From Chrysoporthe austroafricana (taxonomy: Eukaryota > Ascomycota > Sordariomycetes > Diaporthales > Cryphonectriaceae), in the NCBI GenBank assembly GCA_001051155.2, contig JYIP02000003.1:4340001-4404000 (forward strand): DNA of 64,000 nt, in the 5' to 3' direction. The first letter of the stretch is position 1, and each line of letters opens with the position of its first letter. The translations under genes were made by a program, and so were the position numbers. The notes under the pieces are model-generated. The model was not told the DNA's origin. It saw only the letters and a program-made list of their open reading frames with translations, and made no database searches. Shown here piece after piece: positions 63,504 to 64,000 of this stretch.

Positions 63504-64000
63504 AGATGACACGGATTGTATCATACTGGTTGGCCCAGCTGGAGGGAGAAGATGCCGCCGGTAGAGGTCAAGAGAAAGTGCGGGCATGACAAGAGATGAT
63601 CGGTTGTGGATATTTGACACGTGTTCATACAGACGCACTGCAGGTCCGGAGGCAATCACAGATAACCTGATGGGCGGGTACCGAACGAAAAGAATGTCGA
63701 ACAATGTTGAAAGAATTTCAATGTATTTTAAGAGTAAGGCACATAATGAACTGCAATTGTAATAGCGGAACCTTGAATAGTGTCTCGGATTTTTCCTGTT
63801 GCTTGAGTATAAGGTTCTTACTGAAGTTTGAGTGCTGACCGATTTCGTCTATCTGAATCTGTGTCGATCGCGTAAGGCTGCCTGGGTGTTTTTGTTTTGT
63901 AGGAGATCTTCGCTAGTCTAACTCTACCCAAATCTTGAAACTAATTTAGGCCTAGCTTATCTGCATGCAATACGATATATATTATACCTAAGGTGTAGAT
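63504..64000. other. Right edge, no supported gene
   Basis: The 3' flank of the small hypothetical gene. A minus-strand frame at 63459-63704 overlaps it and is not coding-like. The last 300 bases are AT-rich. Confidence 0.45.

Overview
The window is nuclear DNA from a filamentous ascomycete (Pezizomycotina, most likely Sordariomycetes). Protein genes are interrupted by short introns (about 50-200 bp) with GTAAGT/GTATGT-type donors, CTAAC/CTGAC-like branch sites and CAG/TAG acceptors, and they are separated by intergenic stretches of 0.5-6 kb. Gene content agrees: a PEX14/17 (PEX33) hybrid peroxin known from filamentous fungi, a Gag1-like clamp protein, a Mug190-type SMP/C2 protein, and fungal forms of BRX1, RAB11, HDA1 and GAPDH. 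I saw no CRISPR array, rRNA gene, convincing tRNA or intact transposon.

Left third (1-22.5 kb): all supported genes lie on the minus strand. They are a large helical-repeat protein cut by the window edge, two or three lineage-restricted hypotheticals, a small single-pass membrane protein, the three-exon Mug190-like membrane-contact protein, a Gag1-like clamp protein, and a 1198-residue AT-hook, Q-rich putative transcription regulator. A gene-poor stretch follows (22.5-28.8 kb) whose right part is AT-rich and holds only broken coding-like fragments.

Middle (28.8-53.9 kb) is the housekeeping core: IES2 (INO80 complex), divergent from PEX14/17 (peroxisomal docking); a large chromodomain protein, divergent from RAB11 (vesicle traffic); then BRX1 (60S ribosome assembly), an F-box-like protein, HDA1 (class II histone deacetylase with Arb2-like tail) and an RS-rich, probably splicing-related protein, all on the plus strand.

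Right part (55-64 kb): GAPDH on the minus strand, with a low-complexity upstream region (poly-T tracts of 37, 16 and 51 bases and a G-quadruplex-like run); a type II membrane protein with a predicted lectin-like beta-propeller; and a small acidic hypothetical protein.

The genes do not form one pathway. The only functional clustering is chromatin: AT-hook protein, IES2, chromodomain protein and HDA1 lie within about 31 kb. I found no clearly new multi-gene system. The best leads are an in-frame 73-codon extension behind the IES2 stop, a 54-nt frame-preserving intron in the lectin-like gene, a 13-nt microexon in RAB11, and the uncharacterised chromodomain and AT-hook proteins. Exon joins were worked out by hand from splice signals and frame continuity; no alignment was run.
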